DNA of 64,000 nt from positions 1 through 64,000 of the forward strand of contig JAHHHD010000027.1 in the NCBI GenBank assembly GCA_019359505.1, in the 5' to 3' direction. The DNA is from Drouetiella hepatica Uher 2000/2452. Its GTDB lineage: Bacteria > Cyanobacteriota > Cyanobacteriia > Elainellales > Elainellaceae. Both the position numbers and the translations under genes were made by a program. This document shows positions 60,551 to 64,000 of the stretch, piece by piece (position 1 is the stretch's first letter; each line of letters begins with the position of its first letter). The notes below the pieces were generated by a model. That model did no database searches, was not told where the DNA came from, and worked only from the letters and a program-made list of their open reading frames with translations.

Positions 60551-60796
60551 ATGAGCCAGGAAGAAATTTTTCAACGGGTAAAGAAAATCGTGACCGATCA
60601 GCTGAGCGTTGATCCAGGCGAGGTTACACCCGAAGCTAGCTTTGCTAATGATCTAGGCGCTGATTCTCTCGATACCGTTGAGTTAGTCATGGCACTAGAA
60701 GAAGAGTTTGATATTGAAATTCCAGATGAAGCGGCTGAAGGCATTGCAACCGTGCAGGCCGCAGTCAACTACATTCAAGAGAAAGCAGCAGCCTAA
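60551..60796 (+). CDS. acpP: Acyl carrier protein
   Basis: 81 residues from the ATG at 60551, preceded by GGGAG. The frame opens earlier at 60506 but the family start is [14 protein letters not shown]. The phosphopantetheine serine is S39 in [10 protein letters not shown]. Acidic helices complete the ACP fold. It carries growing acyl chains in fatty acid synthesis. fabF follows 193 bp downstream, the conserved acpP-fabF arrangement. Confidence 0.97.
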   Translation: MSQEEIFQRVKKIVTDQLSVDPGEVTPEASFANDLGADSLDTVELVMALEEEFDIEIPDEAAEGIATVQAAVNYIQEKAAA

Positions 60797-60989
60797 ATTC
60801 ATTAGGCTCTCTAGACCGTAATTTCAATAGACTGTGGTCTAGTGGAGTTGAGTAAGCTGGGCAGAGGTCGATACTGAATGCCTGCCTACGCCTATCTCTT
60901 AAGACTAGCGCCACAGTCTAGCTTGTGTTTTTAGCGCTGGGCGCTGACATCGTGGTTTCTGGGTATTTCACCCCATCAAAGTTGCCGTC

Positions 60990-62243
60990 ATGAAAAGTTA
61001 TGAATTAAAGCGCGTCGTGGTTACAGGGCTGGGCGCAATCACGCCTCTGGGTAACACATTGACCGAGTATTGGGAAGGGTTAGTGAGCGGGCGCAATGGG
61101 ATTGCGCCCATAACGCTATTCGATGCTTCTCAGCATGACTGCCGAATTGCAGGAGAGGTCAAAGGGTTTGATCCGCATGACTATCTCGATCGCAAAGAGG
61201 CAAAGCGGATGGATCGCTTTTCTCAGTTTGGAGTTTGTGCCAGCCAACAGGCGCTAGCGGATGCCAAGTTTGTCATCAATGATTTGAATGCCGAACAGGT
61301 AGGCGTGATTCTGGGCACAGGGATCGGCGGCTTAAAGGTGATGGAAGATCAGCAAACGATCTACCTCGATCGCGGTCCGAACCGCTGTAGTCCGTTTATG
61401 GTACCCATGATGATTGCCAACATGGCGGCAGGTCTAACCGCCATCCACACGGGCGCAAAAGGACCGAATGTCTGCACAGTGACGGCTTGCGCGGCGGGTT
61501 CCAATGCGATCGGCGATGCGTTTCGTCTGGTGCAGCGGGGCTATGCTCAGGCAATGATTTGTGGCGGCACGGAAGCAGCTGTCACGCCTTTGTCGTTTGC
61601 TGGGTTTACTTCCTGTAGAGCGATGTCAACCCGTAACGAAGACCCTCTGCATGCCTCTCGTCCTTTCGATCGCGATCGCGATGGTTTTGTGATGGGTGAA
61701 GGAGCGGGGGTGCTAATCCTGGAAGAGCTAGAACATGCTCTCAGCCGAGGAGCTAAAATCTATGCCGAGATGGTGGGCTATGGCATGACCTGCGATGCTT
61801 ACCACATGACTAATATTGCTCCTCAAGGTGAGGGGGCAGCTAGAGCGATGTCTCTGTGCCTCAAGGATGCTGAAATTACGCCAGACCAGGTTAGCTACAT
61901 CAATGCCCATGGTACCAGTACGCCTGTGAATGATCCCAACGAGACAGCTGCCATTAAAACCGTTCTGGGAGAACAGGCTTACCGCGTTGCCGTCAGCTCT
62001 ACAAAATCAATGACAGGGCATCTGTTGGGAGGGTCAGGTGGCATTGAGGGCGTTGCCGCAGTGATGGCGGTGGCTAATGATCGGGTGCCGCCTACAATTA
62101 ACTTGCAAAACCCAGATCCAGCTTGTGATTTAGACTATGTGCCCCACCACAGCCGATCGCACCCGGTAGAAGTGGCGTTGTCTAATTCTTTTGGCTTTGG
62201 CGGTCACAACGTGACGTTGGCTTTCAGAAAATACAGGCCTTGA
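60990..62243 (+). CDS. fabF: 3-oxoacyl-[acyl-carrier-protein] synthase II
   Basis: 417 residues. The active-site cysteine lies in TVTACAAGSNAIGDAF (about 168), with histidines in NAHGTSTPVND (about 305) and KSMTGHLLGGSGGIEG (about 341). The N-terminus VVVTGLGAITPLGN is typical. FabF elongates acyl-ACP in fatty acid synthesis and influences membrane fluidity. It sits between acpP and transketolase. Confidence 0.97.
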   Translation: MKSYELKRVVVTGLGAITPLGNTLTEYWEGLVSGRNGIAPITLFDASQHDCRIAGEVKGFDPHDYLDRKEAKRMDRFSQFGVCASQQALADAKFVINDLNAEQVGVILGTGIGGLKVMEDQQTIYLDRGPNRCSPFMVPMMIANMAAGLTAIHTGAKGPNVCTVTACAAGSNAIGDAFRLVQRGYAQAMICGGTEAAVTPLSFAGFTSCRAMSTRNEDPLHASRPFDRDRDGFVMGEGAGVLILEELEHALSRGAKIYAEMVGYGMTCDAYHMTNIAPQGEGAARAMSLCLKDAEITPDQVSYINAHGTSTPVNDPNETAAIKTVLGEQAYRVAVSSTKSMTGHLLGGSGGIEGVAAVMAVANDRVPPTINLQNPDPACDLDYVPHHSRSHPVEVALSNSFGFGGHNVTLAFRKYRP

Positions 62244-62572
62244 GAGCATGACGTTTGTCTAATGGCTCTGGGCGTATCGCCCTTTGCTCAGCGTTACCCA
62301 TAAGCGGTAGGCTTTATAAGTGGAGCAATTCTGGTTGCGTCTGTTTTTGCTGCTCTGCCTCTGCGCTCCCTCTCTGTGGCTAAGCCTAATTTGGGGTGAC
62401 TTGGCAGGGTGGCATTGAAAATATCTATTAAATTCAGGCAGCGGCAGTATAGATCTACCGCAGCTTAAGTTATAGACTAATAGCAATACGCAGTAGGTAT
62501 AGTTACTTACTGTTTCGATCAGTTTCTCCGTCACACCTGAGCATTAAACCGTCGTTAGATTTAGAGGAAGCC
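62244..62572. other. Intergenic region upstream of transketolase
   Basis: 329 bp with no convincing gene. A minus-strand frame of 91 codons (62259-62534) shows no family signature. The segment should include the tkt promoter; the Shine-Dalgarno AGAGGA lies at 62562-62567. Confidence 0.5.
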
Positions 62573-64000
62573 ATGGCTGTTGCAACCCAATCCCTCGAAG
62601 AACTCTGTATTAATTCGATTCGTTTTCTGGCGATCGATGCCATTGAAAAAGCAAAGTCAGGTCATCCCGGTCTGCCGATGGGCGCTGCACCGATGGCGTA
62701 TGTCCTTTGGGACAAGTTCATGCGGTTCAACCCCAAGAACCCCAAGTGGTTTAACCGCGATCGTTTCGTTCTCTCAGCAGGGCATGGCTGCATGTTGCAG
62801 TATGCCTTGCTATATTTAACGGGCTATGACAGCGTCTCCATTGAGGAAATCAAGCAATTCCGTCAGTGGGGATCAAGAACGCCCGGACATCCCGAAAACT
62901 TTGAGACTTCCGGCGTTGAGGTGACAACAGGACCTCTAGGACAGGGCATTGCCAACGGAGTAGGTCTGGCAGTTGCTGAGGCTCATCTAGCAGCTCGCTT
63001 TAACAAGCCCGACCTGACGCTAGTGGATCACTACACCTACGTCATTGTCGGTGATGGCTGCAACATGGAGGGCGTTTCGGGTGAAGCAGCCTCGATCGCT
63101 GGGCACTGGGGCTTGGGCAAGCTGATCGTTCTCTATGACGACAATCACATTTCTATCGACGGCTCCACAGATGTTGCCTTCACCGAAGATGTCTCCAAGC
63201 GATTTGAAGCCTACGGCTGGCATGTGCTGCATGTAGAAAATGGCAACACGGATCTAGATGCCATTGCTCAGGCGATCGAATCCGCAAAAGCCGTGACCGA
63301 TAAGCCGACGATGATTAAGGTGACGACGACGATTGGCTATGGCTCTCCCAACAAAGCCAACACCGCGGGAATTCACGGCGCGGCTCTGGGGGGCGACGAA
63401 ATTAAGCTCACTCGCGAAAACCTCGGCTGGAACCACGAGCCTTTCGAGATTCCCGATGACGCGCTGAGCCATATGCGCAAGGCGATCGAGCGGGGCGCTA
63501 GCTATGAAGCCGAGTGGGAAACGACTTGGGCACAGTACAAAACCAAATATCCTGAAGATGCGGCTGAATTCGAGCGGCTGATTTCAGGCAAACTGCCGGA
63601 GGGTTGGGACAAGGTGCTGCCCACCTACACCGCTGAAGATAAAGCGCTGGCGACTCGTAAGCATTCTGAAACCTGCTTGAACAAGCTAGCTCCGGTTCTG
63701 CCTGAGCTGATTGGTGGCTCTGCCGACCTCACCCACTCTAACCTGACGGAAATCAAGGGCTTTGGTGACTTTCAGAAAGGTCAATACCAAAACCGCAATA
63801 TCCACTTTGGCGTGCGGGAACATGGCATGGGGGCAATTTGCAACGGTATTGCCCTGCATGGTTCCGGTCTGATTCCTTACGGCGCAACCTTCTTAATCTT
63901 TACGGATTATATGCGTGCTGCCATTCGTCTTTCGGCGCTCTCCCAGGCGGGTAGTATTTGGGTAATGACCCATGATTCGATCGGTCAGGGCGAAGATGGC
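62573..64000 (+). CDS. tkt: Transketolase, N-terminal part (runs off window)
   Basis: The frame is open from the ATG at 62573 to the window end, giving 476 of about 670 residues. Visible motifs: [18 protein letters not shown] near 29-47, [12 protein letters not shown] near 120 and the TPP-binding [20 protein letters not shown] near 160-179, DDNHISIDG near 190. It moves two-carbon units between sugar phosphates in the Calvin cycle and the pentose phosphate pathway. The 3' end lies outside the window. Confidence 0.97.
   Translation, partial: MAVATQSLEELCINSIRFLAIDAIEKAKSGHPGLPMGAAPMAYVLWDKFMRFNPKNPKWFNRDRFVLSAGHGCMLQYALLYLTGYDSVSIEEIKQFRQWGSRTPGHPENFETSGVEVTTGPLGQGIANGVGLAVAEAHLAARFNKPDLTLVDHYTYVIVGDGCNMEGVSGEAASIAGHWGLGKLIVLYDDNHISIDGSTDVAFTEDVSKRFEAYGWHVLHVENGNTDLDAIAQAIESAKAVTDKPTMIKVTTTIGYGSPNKANTAGIHGAALGGDEIKLTRENLGWNHEPFEIPDDALSHMRKAIERGASYEAEWETTWAQYKTKYPEDAAEFERLISGKLPEGWDKVLPTYTAEDKALATRKHSETCLNKLAPVLPELIGGSADLTHSNLTEIKGFGDFQKGQYQNRNIHFGVREHGMGAICNGIALHGSGLIPYGATFLIFTDYMRAAIRLSALSQAGSIWVMTHDSIGQGEDG

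Noticed and set aside
62259-62534. 91-codon minus-strand frame upstream of transketolase
   Set aside because: No family motif; covers the probable tkt promoter region.
1-64000. CRISPR arrays, tRNA or rRNA genes, and prophage modules
   Set aside because: No regularly spaced 25-40 bp repeats with unique spacers, no tRNA-like T-loop sequences and no phage structural genes were seen; the tandem arrays found are too short and have no spacers.

Overview
The window is a chromosomal segment of a cyanobacterium. The evidence is the very frequent octamer GCGATCGC (HIP1), the cyanobacterial/plastid families Ycf20, Ycf46, DUF2499, DUF3593, DUF760 and DUF2808, a CpcT/CpeT-type phycobiliprotein lyase, a CRR6-type NDH-1 assembly factor, a geranylgeranyl-reductase-family enzyme, plant-type glycerate 3-kinase, and the order rpmH-rnpA-PH-yidC-jag-DUF177-ycf46. 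Base use and the many palindromic and tandem intergenic repeats suggest a filamentous or Leptolyngbya/Oscillatoria-like lineage, but the species cannot be named from the sequence.

Layout. 1-0.45 kb: the 3' end of an ISAs1-type insertion sequence and a miniature GspE-N-like protein. 0.45-9.5 kb: csaB, a DUF2499/DUF3593 membrane pair, a zinc-finger kinase-WD40 protein, rplI, crr6 and ispF. 9.5-14.5 kb: a histidine phosphatase, a candidate free-standing small RNA with promoter and terminator, an RHH-like protein, two small unknown proteins, a Ca2+/H+ exchanger and a ferritin-like diiron protein. 14.5-22 kb: ftsY, nusB, an ArnT-like glycosyltransferase, ycf20, glyK and a SAM hydrolase. 22-29 kb: the rpmH-ycf46 ribosome/RNase P/membrane-insertion block. 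29-33 kb: a peptidoglycan-binding-repeat protein and an FG-GAP/UnbV protein with a membrane partner. 33-46 kb: housekeeping and photosynthesis-related genes (nudix, pdxJ, cobO, ABC ATPase, scpB, HtrA, LysM-M23, cpcT, chlP-like, pyrH-frr, a peroxiredoxin-like protein, NDH-SelD fusion). 46-58.4 kb: a glycan island, mostly one minus-strand operon. 59-64 kb: a DUF39 homocysteine-biosynthesis protein, acpP, fabF and the start of transketolase.

The most coherent accessory unit is 46.1-58.4 kb. It encodes a polyprenyl-phosphate-type GT2, a DegT aminotransferase, a Gfo/Idh dehydrogenase and a left-handed beta-helix acyltransferase (the set used to make 3-acetamido sugars). It also encodes two FAD amine-oxidase-like proteins, a NodB deacetylase, a methyltransferase, a GT39-like membrane transferase and a divergent GT2. 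This looks like a pathway for an acetamido-sugar-bearing surface glycan with unassigned flavoenzyme steps.

Other points worth a second look: a candidate ~175-nt small RNA near 10.5 kb; a 94-bp palindromic element in two copies whose hairpin loop is inverted between copies; two other MITE-like elements; short tandem repeats in many intergenic gaps; an NDH-SelD fusion; a YidC with a BIG2-like insert; an M23 protein lacking two zinc ligands; a peroxiredoxin-like protein with a displaced cysteine; and a kinase lacking the usual catalytic-loop lysine. No CRISPR array, tRNA or rRNA gene was seen. All family names come from reading the translated sequence; no database search was run.
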